This document shows positions 33,754 to 41,308 of a DNA stretch of 64,000 bases, piece after piece (position 1 is the stretch's first letter; every line of letters starts with the position of its first letter). The position numbers and the translations under genes were made by a program. The DNA is from Actibacterium sp. MT2.3-13A (GTDB taxonomy: Bacteria; Pseudomonadota; Alphaproteobacteria; Rhodobacterales; Rhodobacteraceae), in the NCBI RefSeq assembly GCF_018139985.1, contig NZ_JAGSOU010000016.1, positions 17,997 to 81,996 of the forward strand, written 5' to 3'. The notes under the pieces are model-generated. The model saw nothing but the letters and a program-made list of their open reading frames with translations, had not been told where the DNA came from and ran no database searches.

Positions 33754-35070
33754 CTAACCCGCTGCCCGCGCCTCCAGCGCCGGGTAGCGCAGTCCCAGCG
33801 TCACGCCCCGCGCGATAAAGGAAATCAGCAGCGACACCCAGAGCCCGTGATTGCCGAAGGCCGGCATCAGGATCGCCAGCGCTAGCGCGTAGATGGCCGC
33901 GGACACCACCATCATGTTGCGCATGTCGGCGGTCCGGGTGGCGCCGATGAAGACCCCGTCCAGCATCCAAGGCGCCAGCCCCGCCAGCGGCGCGATCACC
34001 ATGTAGGGCAGGTAGATGCGCGCCACCTCCCGCACCTCGGGCGCGGTGGTCATGACATCGATGATCTGCCCGCCCGCCAGCGCGAAGGCGGCGGCCAGCG
34101 CCAGGCTGCTGCCCAGCCCCCAGAGGCTGGTCAGGATCGCCGCCCTTCGCAGCCGCGCCCGCGCCTTGGCGCCCAGCGCCTGACCGACCAGCGTCTCTGC
34201 CGCGAACGCGAAACCGTCCAGCGCATAGGCCGTGATATGCAGGAATTGCAGCAGGATCTGGTTGGCCGCCAGCGGCACGTCGCCGAAATCGGCGCCGAAG
34301 AACAGGAAGGAGACGAAGATCGCCTGCAGCAGCACCGAGCGGATCAGGATATCGCCGTTCACCCGCGCCATGTGCTTCAGCCGCAGGGCGTCGAAGACCC
34401 GGGCCGCGTCGCGCCAGCCGGGCCCGGCAAAGGCGTCGCGGCAGAGCCACAGACCGACCGCCAGCCCCGACCACTCGGCGATAAAGGTCGCCAGCGCCAC
34501 GCCCTCCACCCCCCAACCCAGGCCCAGCACGAACAGCAGGTCCAGCGCGATGTTCAGCCCGTTCATCACCACCTGGATCACCAGCACTCCGCGGGTGCGC
34601 TCCAGCGCGATCAGCCAGCCGGTGATGCCGTAGAGCGAGATCGCCGCGGGGGCGGAGAACACGCGGATCCCCATGTAGTCGCGCGCCATCGCCTCGACCT
34701 CGGCGCTGGCCGGCGAGACCTGGAACGCGCCCCAGAAGATCGGCACCTGCAGCACGATCATCGCCAGCCCCGCCGCGCCGCCGATCAGCAGCGCGCGCGA
34801 CAGCATCGCCTCGACCTCGGCCCGGTCGCCGGCGCCGTGGGCCTGGCTGGCCAGCCCCGTCACCCCCATCCGCAAAAAGCCGAAGATCCAGTAGACCGCG
34901 GTCAGGATGATCGCCCCGATGCCCACCGCGCCGATCGGCGCGGCCTCGCCCAGCTGCCCCACGACGCCGGTGTCCACCGCGCCCAGGATGGGAACGGTGG
35001 CATTCGACAGCACGATGGGAAGGGCTATGGCCAGAACCCGGCGATGGCCCAGCGCGGGCGCCTCAGCCAT
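33754..35070 (-). CDS. MATE family efflux transporter (DinF-like)
   Basis: A 438-residue inner-membrane antiporter with the 12 helices expected for the MATE family. Two homologous halves can be followed, the first beginning VLAIALPIVLSNATVPILGA then VDTGVVGQLGEAAPIGAVGI, the second around QILLQFLHITAYALDGFAFAAETLVGQALGA, which is typical of the DinF/DNA-damage-inducible branch. It likely exports cationic or organic compounds with sodium or proton exchange. Its start overlaps the upstream thioesterase gene by 8 bases, so it is in a three-gene unit. Confidence 0.92.
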   Translation of the reverse strand: MAEAPALGHRRVLAIALPIVLSNATVPILGAVDTGVVGQLGEAAPIGAVGIGAIILTAVYWIFGFLRMGVTGLASQAHGAGDRAEVEAMLSRALLIGGAAGLAMIVLQVPIFWGAFQVSPASAEVEAMARDYMGIRVFSAPAAISLYGITGWLIALERTRGVLVIQVVMNGLNIALDLLFVLGLGWGVEGVALATFIAEWSGLAVGLWLCRDAFAGPGWRDAARVFDALRLKHMARVNGDILIRSVLLQAIFVSFLFFGADFGDVPLAANQILLQFLHITAYALDGFAFAAETLVGQALGAKARARLRRAAILTSLWGLGSSLALAAAFALAGGQIIDVMTTAPEVREVARIYLPYMVIAPLAGLAPWMLDGVFIGATRTADMRNMMVVSAAIYALALAILMPAFGNHGLWVSLLISFIARGVTLGLRYPALEARAAG

Positions 35071-35575
35071 TGCGCGGCGGCGGCATCAGGAAATGTCCGG
35101 TTGCCTGCGCGAACAGCCGGTTGCGGTTGTCCTGCCAGCCCTCGACATGCACCGAGGCATAGCGCCGGCCCGAGCGGTTGACCCTTGCCCGCGCATAGGC
35201 GTCGCGCGGCAGGCCGGAGCGCAGGTAATCGACGGTGAAATCAATGGTCTTGGGCAGGCGCGGCAGGTGCTGGGCATCGACGGCCAGCGGGTCGAGTTTG
35301 CCGTTCTCCATCTCTTCCCACAGCATCGACCAGCCCAGCCCGATGATCGCCGTGACCTCCAGGAAGGCCGCCGTGGCCCCGCCATGCAGCGCCGGCAGCA
35401 TCGGGTTGCCGATCAGCTTTTCGTCGAAGGGCATGATCGCGGTCAACTCGTCGCCGCGGCGGTCGAACTCGATCCCGAGGAAGCGGATGTAGGGCACGCC
35501 GTGCACCAGCGCCGAGAGCGCCGCGTCGCGGCGCTGTTTCACCACCTGGACGGGTTCGGGCCTGGGCCGGGTCAT
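35063..35575 (-). CDS. PaaI-like hotdog thioesterase (second of a tandem pair)
   Basis: A 170-residue hotdog-fold acyl-CoA thioesterase. The signature lies in FDEKLIGNPMLPALHGGATAAFLEVTAI, where the HGG motif and following acidic residue form the active site, followed by TIDFTVDYLRSGLPRDAYARA. The start at 35573-35575 overlaps the upstream paralog by 4 bases (ATGA). The pair and the MATE transporter make one overlapping unit. The substrate is not evident; aromatic or medium-chain acyl-CoA esters are usual for the family. Confidence 0.88.
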   Translation of the reverse strand: MTRPRPEPVQVVKQRRDAALSALVHGVPYIRFLGIEFDRRGDELTAIMPFDEKLIGNPMLPALHGGATAAFLEVTAIIGLGWSMLWEEMENGKLDPLAVDAQHLPRLPKTIDFTVDYLRSGLPRDAYARARVNRSGRRYASVHVEGWQDNRNRLFAQATGHFLMPPPRNG

Positions 35576-36009
35576 TTCGCCGTCTCCCGCGCGCGTTCCA
35601 CGGTGAAGGCGCCGGTGGCGGTGGCCACCGGGCGCTTGCGGTCCTCGTCCATCGCGGTGGCGCGCACGAAGGCCACGGTGCGGGTGACGTGATAGCACTC
35701 GGCGCGCGCGGCGATGCGCTGGCCGGGCGTCGCGGGCCGCATGTAGTCGATGCGCAGGTCGATGGTGGCGGTGGCCGACATCGCCTCAGGGTGGCAGATC
35801 ACCGCCGCGCCGCAGCAGGTGTCCATCAGCGCCGAGACCGCGCCGCCATGGATCACCCCGGTCTGCGGGTCGCCGACCAGCGCCTCGTCATAGGGCATCG
35901 AGATCTCGGCCACGCCATCCTGGAGGTGATCGACCCGCATCCCCAGCGCGCGCGAATGCGGGATCGCCTCGATGAACTGCCGCGCGATTTTCGCCTTGCT
36001 GTCCGTCAT
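35572..36009 (-). CDS. PaaI-like hotdog thioesterase (first of a tandem pair)
   Basis: A 145-residue hotdog thioesterase. The active-site stretch is YDEALVGDPQTGVIHGGAVSALMDTCCGAA, and ATIDLRIDYMRPATPGQRIA is the usual CoA-side strand. It is divergent from the MerR gene at 36159. The neighbouring paralog shares the HGG motif but not the loop around it, so they may differ in substrate. Together with the fatty-acid oxidation genes to the right, a role in clearing stalled acyl-CoA esters is plausible but inferred. Confidence 0.9.
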   Translation of the reverse strand: MTDSKAKIARQFIEAIPHSRALGMRVDHLQDGVAEISMPYDEALVGDPQTGVIHGGAVSALMDTCCGAAVICHPEAMSATATIDLRIDYMRPATPGQRIAARAECYHVTRTVAFVRATAMDEDRKRPVATATGAFTVERARETAK

Positions 36010-36158
36010 GCCGGTCCCTTTTCGGTCTCCCTTCGGTTATTGGCGTTGGGCCGCGCCGCATCAAGCCCTATTTCGCGGCACGCCGGCCGGGCCTTCCGGT
36101 TTGCGCGCGGACGGTCGAGGCTGTAACCTGCCCCCGCAAGCCGCAGGGAGAGCCACCG

Positions 36159-36527
36159 ATGCCCGACAAACGCCTGTCTTTCAAGGAGATGTGCGCCAAG
36201 TTCGACGTCACCCCGCGCACCCTGCGCTATTACGAATACATCGAATTGCTGCAACCCGAGAAGGAAGGCCGGAGCCGGTTCTACACCCCGCGCGAGGTGG
36301 CCCGGATGACCCTGATCCTGCGCGGCCGGCGCTGGGGCTTCTGCCTTGAGGAGATCCGGCAATGGCTGGAGATCTACGAGAAACAGGGGACCGAGGCGCA
36401 GATGCAGGCCTGGGTGGACATGGCCGACCGCCAGCTCAAGGTGCTGACCGAACAGCAGGCGCAACTGGTCCAGGCCATCGCCGAACTGCGCGAAACCCGC
36501 GACAAGGTCGCCCGGGAAATCGGATAG
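36159..36527 (+). CDS. MerR-family regulator, first of a tandem pair
   Basis: A 122-residue regulator. The winged helix-turn-helix covers residues 8-75: FKEMCAKFDVTPRTLRYYEY, then IELLQPEKEGRSRFYTPREVARMTLILRGRRWG. A dimerisation helix follows (MADRQLKVLTEQQAQLVQAIAE). There is no effector-binding cysteine cluster, so it is not a metal sensor; this short type is common at fatty-acid and branched-chain amino-acid catabolic loci (LiuR-like). It is 137 bases upstream of a second MerR gene with similar sequence (VTPRTLRYYE versus VTPRTLRFYE), which suggests a local duplication. Confidence 0.9.
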   Translation: MPDKRLSFKEMCAKFDVTPRTLRYYEYIELLQPEKEGRSRFYTPREVARMTLILRGRRWGFCLEEIRQWLEIYEKQGTEAQMQAWVDMADRQLKVLTEQQAQLVQAIAELRETRDKVAREIG

Positions 36528-36550
36528 CGGCACGCGGCTGACACAACGTC

Positions 36551-36574
36551 AAACGTGAATATGACGTCACGTTT
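36551..36574. promoter_or_regulatory. Inverted repeat AAACGTGA-N8-TCACGTTT
   Basis: Perfect 8-base arms with an 8-base spacer, immediately before the second palindrome at 36576. Both contain CGTTT/AAACG. Probably one of two tandem operators for a MerR-type regulator. Confidence 0.55.
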
Positions 36575-36575
36575 C

Positions 36576-36607
36576 GTTTACGTTCGCGTAAACCATTCTT
36601 GTATGAT
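36576..36607 (+). promoter_or_regulatory. MerR-type promoter: GTTTACG-N4-CGTAAAC with 19-bp spacer
   Basis: The inverted repeat GTTTACG TTCG CGTAAAC occupies 36576-36593. TTTACG at 36577-36582 may be the -35 element and TATGAT at 36602-36607 the -10, giving a 19-base spacer, the long spacing used by MerR-controlled promoters. The palindrome resembles LiuR-type operators. It would drive the second merR gene and the fatty-acid genes downstream. Confidence 0.6.
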
Positions 36608-36664
36608 GCCTGTCGTGGCGTCATGTTCCGGGCACGGAGATGACGCTACGAAAAGGTTTGTTGA

Positions 36665-37057
36665 ATGGATGACGAGCTGATGACGATCCGGCAGATGTGC
36701 GATGCATTCGAGGTGACGCCCCGCACACTGCGCTTTTACGAATCCAAGGAGCTTCTGTTCCCGATCCGCGAAGGCCAGAAACGGCTTTTCACCCGGCGCG
36801 ACCGCGCCCGGCTGAAGCTCATTCTGCGCGGCAAGCGGTTCGGGTTCAGCCTCGAGGAAATTCGACAGCTGCTTGACCTCTACTATGTGGGCGACCAGCA
36901 GCTGACCCAGCTTGAGCGTACCCACGACGTGGCCCTGGAACGGCTCGCGGATATGGAGCGCCAACACGCCGAGCTGGGCGAGGCGATCAAGGATCTCAGG
37001 CAGCAGATCTCCGGCGTGGAGGTGATGATTTCCGAGCGCCGGAGGAAGAAAGCGTAA
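36665..37057 (+). CDS. MerR-family regulator, second of a tandem pair, heads the fatty-acid oxidation genes
   Basis: A 130-residue MerR-type protein. The DNA-binding part is IRQMCDAFEVTPRTLRFYES through RLFTRRDRARLKLILRGKRFG, followed by a helical region and a basic tail (MISERRRKKA). It lacks metal-binding cysteines. It is the first gene of the run merR, acyl-CoA dehydrogenase, small protein, glutathione transferase, thiolase, FadB, with 12 bases to the next gene. Two tandem palindromes precede it, one placed as in MerR promoters, so autoregulation and control of beta-oxidation are likely. Confidence 0.9.
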   Translation: MDDELMTIRQMCDAFEVTPRTLRFYESKELLFPIREGQKRLFTRRDRARLKLILRGKRFGFSLEEIRQLLDLYYVGDQQLTQLERTHDVALERLADMERQHAELGEAIKDLRQQISGVEVMISERRRKKA

Positions 37058-37069
37058 GGGAGAGACCGA

Positions 37070-38851
37070 ATGCCGAGCTATACCGCCCCGACCAAGGACA
37101 TGCAGTTCGTGCTGCACGAGGTGCTGAACGTCACCGAAACCGGCATCCCCGGATATGACGATCTGGACCCCGGCTTCACCGCGGCGGTGCTGGACGAGGC
37201 GGCCAAGCTCGCAACCGGGGTGCTGGCGCCGCTGAACCCGGTCGGCGACGCCGAGGGCTGCAGGCTGGAGAACGGCGTCGTGCGGACGCCCACGGGCTTC
37301 AGAGCGGCCTTCGACAAGGTGCGCGAGGGTGGCTGGACTGCGCTCGACTGCGACCCGGAATTCGGCGGCCAGGGCCTGCCGTACCTGATCTCCACCGCGG
37401 TGGGCGAGATGTTCAGCGCCGCCAACATGGCCTTCAACATGTATCAGGGCCTGACCCACGGCGCCTATAACGCCATTCACGCCCACGGCTCGGACGCCCA
37501 GAAGGCGACATACCTGCCGAAGATGGTGTCCTGCGAATGGGGCGGCACCATGAACCTGACCGAGCCGCATTGCGGCACCGATCTGGGCCTGATCCGCACC
37601 AGGGCCGAACCGCAGGCGGACGGCAGCTACCGCATCACCGGCCAGAAGATCTGGATCTCGGCCGGCGAGCACGACATGGTCGAGAACATCATCCACCTGG
37701 TGCTGGCCAGGATCCCCGGCGGTCCGGAGGGCGTGAAAGGCATCTCGCTCTTCATCGTGCCCAAGATCCTGGTCAACGACGACGGCTCGCTTGGCGAACG
37801 CAACAGCCTGTCGTGCGGCGGGCTGGAGCAGAAGATGGGCATCCACGGCAACGCCACCTGCGTGATGAACTACGACGGCGCGGTGGGCTACATCGTGGGC
37901 GAGGAGCACAAGGGCATACGCGCCATGTTCACGATGATGAACGAGGCGCGGCTGGGCGTCGGCCTGCAGGGCTACGCCCAGGCCGAGGTCGCCTATCAGA
38001 ACGCGCTGGGGTTCGCCCGCGACCGGCTGCAGGGCCGCGACGTGACCGGCGCCAGGAACCCCGATGGCCCGGCGGACCCGATCATCGTGCACCCCGATGT
38101 GCGCCGCAACCTGATGCAGCAGAAATCCTTCGTCGAGGGCGCGCGCGCCTTCACCTTCTGGGGCGCCTCGCTGATCGACGCGGCGCACCGCAAGGGCGAC
38201 GCGGAGGCCGAGGCGATGATCTCGCTGCTGACGCCTGTCATCAAGGGCTTCCTCACCGACAAGGGATTCGAGACCACGGTGCTGGCGCAGCAGACGCTGG
38301 GCGGTTCGGGCTTCACCCGCGAATGGGGGCTGGAGCAGTTCGTGCGCGACGCCCGCATCACCATGATCTACGAGGGCACGAACGGGATCCAGTCGCTGGA
38401 CCTGGTGGGGCGCAAGCTGGCACAGAACGGCGGCAAGGCGATCATGGCCTTTTTCGACATGGTGAAAACCTTCATCCAGGAAAACGCCCGGCAGGACGAG
38501 GATTTCGACCGCGATTTCCTCGAGCCGCTGAAGAAGGCCTCGAAGGACCTGCAGGCCGCGGGGATGTATTTCATGCAGAACGGCATGAAAAATCCCAACA
38601 ACGCCCTGTCGGGATCCTATGATTTCATGCATCTTTTCGGCCATGTCTGCCTCGGCCTGATGTGGGCGCGCATGGCCAGGGCCGCGCGCGAGGCCCTGGC
38701 CCGCGGCGCCTCGGACGCCGGGTTCTACGAGACGAAGCTCGCCACCGGGCGTTACTACATGGCCCGCCAGATGCCGGCGACGGCGCTGCACCTGGCCCGC
38801 ATCGAAACCGGCGCCGACACGGTGATGGCCCTGGAAGCCCACCAGTTCTGA
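37070..38851 (+). CDS. Acyl-CoA dehydrogenase, FadE12/DmdC-like (about 590 residues)
   Basis: A 593-residue FAD-dependent acyl-CoA dehydrogenase for the first step of beta-oxidation. The long type with a C-terminal extension is visible. FAD and substrate sites include [20 protein letters not shown] and [11 protein letters not shown]; the catalytic glutamate is in [18 protein letters not shown] (about 442). Relatives include DmdC, which acts on 3-methylmercaptopropionyl-CoA, and broad medium-chain enzymes. No DmdA or DmdD is here, so a fatty-acid role is more likely. AAGGGAGAG precedes the start. Confidence 0.92.
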   Translation: MPSYTAPTKDMQFVLHEVLNVTETGIPGYDDLDPGFTAAVLDEAAKLATGVLAPLNPVGDAEGCRLENGVVRTPTGFRAAFDKVREGGWTALDCDPEFGGQGLPYLISTAVGEMFSAANMAFNMYQGLTHGAYNAIHAHGSDAQKATYLPKMVSCEWGGTMNLTEPHCGTDLGLIRTRAEPQADGSYRITGQKIWISAGEHDMVENIIHLVLARIPGGPEGVKGISLFIVPKILVNDDGSLGERNSLSCGGLEQKMGIHGNATCVMNYDGAVGYIVGEEHKGIRAMFTMMNEARLGVGLQGYAQAEVAYQNALGFARDRLQGRDVTGARNPDGPADPIIVHPDVRRNLMQQKSFVEGARAFTFWGASLIDAAHRKGDAEAEAMISLLTPVIKGFLTDKGFETTVLAQQTLGGSGFTREWGLEQFVRDARITMIYEGTNGIQSLDLVGRKLAQNGGKAIMAFFDMVKTFIQENARQDEDFDRDFLEPLKKASKDLQAAGMYFMQNGMKNPNNALSGSYDFMHLFGHVCLGLMWARMARAAREALARGASDAGFYETKLATGRYYMARQMPATALHLARIETGADTVMALEAHQF

Positions 38852-38858
38852 CAGTAAC

Positions 38859-38887
38859 GCGGGGCGCGCCCGGCCGCCGCGCCCCGC
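38859..38887 (+). terminator. GC-rich hairpin after the acyl-CoA dehydrogenase gene
   Basis: GCGGGGCG (38859-38866) pairs with CGCCCCGC (38880-38887). No T-run follows, so it may act as a weak attenuator or an RNA-stabilising hairpin inside the operon. Confidence 0.35.
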
Positions 38888-38903
38888 CCAACCGGAGACC
38901 ACC

Positions 38904-39116
38904 ATGCCCAAGCGCCTGCGCCTGACCCGCCGCTTCCCCGTCGCGATGACCGAGGACGGCTACCGGCGGCTGCGGCGCTTCGCGCGCGAGGCCGGGCTCG
39001 ACGAGGGCGAGGCGCTGTCCTTCCTGTTCGAGAATTTCGACAGCGTGACGGACCACACGACGCTGACCCACCGGCTGGGCTTGTTCAATGCGGAACTGGA
39101 GGCGCGGAAGAAATAG
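38904..39116 (+). CDS. Small protein of unknown function
   Basis: A 70-residue basic protein, MPKRLRLTRRFPVAMTEDGY followed by RRLRRFAREAGLDEGEALSF. It is rich in arginine in the first half and helical throughout. The pattern of a short beta-like start (RLRLTRRFPVAMTEDGYRRL) followed by two helices recalls ribbon-helix-helix DNA-binding proteins, but this is only a suggestion. GGAGACC precedes the ATG. It is in line with the fatty-acid genes, 52 bases after the dehydrogenase. Confidence 0.65.
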   Translation: MPKRLRLTRRFPVAMTEDGYRRLRRFAREAGLDEGEALSFLFENFDSVTDHTTLTHRLGLFNAELEARKK

Positions 39117-39431
39117 ACCCCGACCCGCGGCGCGGGACGGAGAAGGATGAACAATGAGTATTTGAACCAAGAAGAAGGAGAGGCTGGCGCCCTGCCCGCC
39201 GGCGGCCCCCGCACCGGGGACGCTTTCGGTCCTGCAAGCGGGGCGCGCGGGCGCGGCAGGGCGCCTTCTCCTTGGGCGGTCATCGGCTCTCCAGCCTGTA
39301 CCGCGACTCGGAGGCTAGGGGCGCGCCCTTAACACGGGGTTACCTGCGCCTTCTTCTTGGTTGAAATACTCCACGGGGGTGCGGGGGTGTGAAACCCCCG
39401 CTTCTCCACGGCTTGTCAGGGAGGACAGCGG
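39117..39431. other. Gene-free gap holding a composite inverted-repeat element
   Basis: This 315-base stretch between the small protein and the glutathione transferase shows no gene. Most of it is framed by two copies of the dispersed 22-bp repeat in opposite directions. It may break the fatty-acid gene run into two transcripts. Confidence 0.6.
39156..39371. repeat. Composite element: dispersed 22-bp repeats as outer arms around a nested inverted repeat
   Basis: The outer arms are 39156-39177 (exact copy) and 39350-39371 (one change), opposite in direction and 172 bases apart. Inside, GGCGCCCTGCC near 39185 is matched by GGCAGGGCGCC near 39255, flanked by further pairing CCAAG-AGAAGG and CCTTCTCCTTGG. 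The element could fold into a large hairpin. It encodes no protein and may be a small non-autonomous mobile or REP-like element. Confidence 0.65.
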
Positions 39432-40067
39432 ATGACGATGAAACTCTACTGCTTCGGCGAAAGCGGCAACGCCTACAAGGCGGCGCTGACCATGGAACTG
39501 GCCGAGGTCGACTGGGAGCCGGTCTATGTCGATTTCTTCAACGGCGAGACCCGGACCCCGGAATACCGCGCCCTGAATGAGATGGGCGAGGTGCCGGTGC
39601 TGGTCGACGGCGAGGTGACGCTCAGCCAATCCGGCGTGATCCAGGACTACATCAGTTCCAAGACCAGCAGGTTCGGCGGCCGCTCCGCCGACGAGAGGCG
39701 CGAGATCCTGCGCTGGCTGTTCTGGGACAATCACAAGCTCTCCGGCCAGGCGGGATCGACGCGTTTCCTGATGAATTTCCTGCCCGAGGAGAAGCGCCCG
39801 GCCGAGGTGATCGCCTTCTACCAGGCGCGGCTGAAATCGACCTACAAGGTGCTCGATGGCCATCTGGAAGGGCGCGACTGGATCGTGGGCGACGCCCCCA
39901 CCGTCGCCGATTTCGCCTGCTGCGGATATCTCTACTACCCCGAGCCCTTCGGCTTCGACCGCGCGGACTGGCCGAATATCGACCGCTGGCTCGCGGCGCT
40001 CAGCGCCCTGCCCGGCTGGAAACATCCCTACGACCTGATGCCCGGCTCGCCCGCCGACCGGGCCTGA
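39432..40067 (+). CDS. Glutathione S-transferase family protein
   Basis: A 211-residue transferase. The N-terminal thioredoxin-like domain (residues 3-80) has KLYCFGESGNAYKAALTMEL and the cis-proline region MGEVPVLVDGEVTLSQSGVIQDYI, where glutathione binds. The C-terminal helical domain ends DWIVGDAPTVADFACCGYLY. The residue at the usual active-site position is a serine or cysteine in CFGESGN, so the precise class is unclear. It lies 17 bases before the thiolase gene and may help with toxic enals made in beta-oxidation. Confidence 0.9.
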   Translation: MTMKLYCFGESGNAYKAALTMELAEVDWEPVYVDFFNGETRTPEYRALNEMGEVPVLVDGEVTLSQSGVIQDYISSKTSRFGGRSADERREILRWLFWDNHKLSGQAGSTRFLMNFLPEEKRPAEVIAFYQARLKSTYKVLDGHLEGRDWIVGDAPTVADFACCGYLYYPEPFGFDRADWPNIDRWLAALSALPGWKHPYDLMPGSPADRA

Positions 40068-40084
40068 CGCAAGAGAGGCAAACC

Positions 40085-41296
40085 ATGACCGAAGCCTATA
40101 TCTACGACGCCGTGCGCAGCCCGCGCGGCAAGGGCCGCAAGGATGGCGCGCTGCACGAGGTAACGAGCGCCCGGCTGTCGGCCGAGATGCTGAACGCGGT
40201 AAAGGCGCGCAACGACCTCGGCGGCCATGCCGTCGAGGACGTGATCTGGGGCAATGTCACCCAGGTCGGCGAACAGGGCGGGTGCCTGGCACGCACCGCC
40301 GTTCTGGCCTCGGATCTCGATGAATCGATCCCCGGCCTCTCGATCAACCGTTTCTGCGCCTCCGGGATGGAGGCGGTGAACCTGGCCGCCAACCAGGTCA
40401 GGGGCGGCGCCGGCGAGGCCTATATCGCGGGCGGGGTGGAGATGATGGGCCGCGTGCCCATGGGCTCGGACGGGGCGGCGATTGCCGTCGATCCCTCCAT
40501 CGCGATGAACACCTATTTCGTGCCGCAGGGGATCTCGGCCGATCTCATCGCGACCGAATATGGTTTCAGCCGCGACGAGGCCGACGCGCTGGCGGTCGAA
40601 AGCCAGCGCCGGGCGGCGGAAGCCTGGGCCGACGACCGCTTCGCCAAATCCATCGTCGCCGTCCGCGACATCAACGGGTTGCCGATCCTCGAGCGCGACG
40701 AACACATGCGCCCGGAGACCGACATGCAGACGCTCGGCGCGCTGAAGCCCAGCTTCAGGGAGATGGGCGAGGTCATGCCCGGCTTCGACAAGGTGGCGCT
40801 GATGAAATACCCGCATCTGGAACGGATCGAGCATATCCACCACGCCGGCAACTCCTCAGGCATCGTGGATGGCGCGGCCGCCGTGCTGATCGGCAGCAAG
40901 GCGTTCGGCGAAAAGCACGGGCTGAAACCGCGCGCGCGCATCCGGGCGACGGCGAAGATCGGCACCGACCCCACCATCATGCTGACCGGCCCGGTGCCGG
41001 TGACCGAAAAGATCCTGGCCGACAGCGGCATGGCGATATCCGACATCGACCTTTTCGAGGTGAACGAGGCCTTCGCCGCCGTCGTGCTGCGCTTCATGCA
41101 GGCCTTCGACGTCGATGCCGACAGGGTGAACGTCAATGGCGGGGCCATCGCCATGGGCCACCCGCTGGGCGCCACCGGCGCGATCATCATCGGCACGCTG
41201 CTCGACGAGTTGGAGCGCACGGGCAAGGGCGTGGGTCTGGCCACGCTCTGCATCGCCTCCGGCATGGGGGCGGCCACCATCATCGAACGCGTGTAA
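40085..41296 (+). CDS. Acetyl-CoA C-acyltransferase (3-ketoacyl-CoA thiolase)
   Basis: A 403-residue thiolase for the last step of beta-oxidation. The acyl-enzyme cysteine lies in INRFCASGMEAVNLAA (about 93), the histidine in NVNGGAIAMGHPLGATGA (about 360), and the second cysteine in TLCIASGMGAATII (about 391). It begins AYIYDAVRSPRGKGRKDGAL, as in FadA/acetyl-CoA acetyltransferases. It is 12 bases before the FadB-like gene, which gives the usual fadA-fadB pairing. Confidence 0.94.
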   Translation: MTEAYIYDAVRSPRGKGRKDGALHEVTSARLSAEMLNAVKARNDLGGHAVEDVIWGNVTQVGEQGGCLARTAVLASDLDESIPGLSINRFCASGMEAVNLAANQVRGGAGEAYIAGGVEMMGRVPMGSDGAAIAVDPSIAMNTYFVPQGISADLIATEYGFSRDEADALAVESQRRAAEAWADDRFAKSIVAVRDINGLPILERDEHMRPETDMQTLGALKPSFREMGEVMPGFDKVALMKYPHLERIEHIHHAGNSSGIVDGAAAVLIGSKAFGEKHGLKPRARIRATAKIGTDPTIMLTGPVPVTEKILADSGMAISDIDLFEVNEAFAAVVLRFMQAFDVDADRVNVNGGAIAMGHPLGATGAIIIGTLLDELERTGKGVGLATLCIASGMGAATIIERV

Positions 41297-41308
41297 GGAG
41301 CAAGACCA

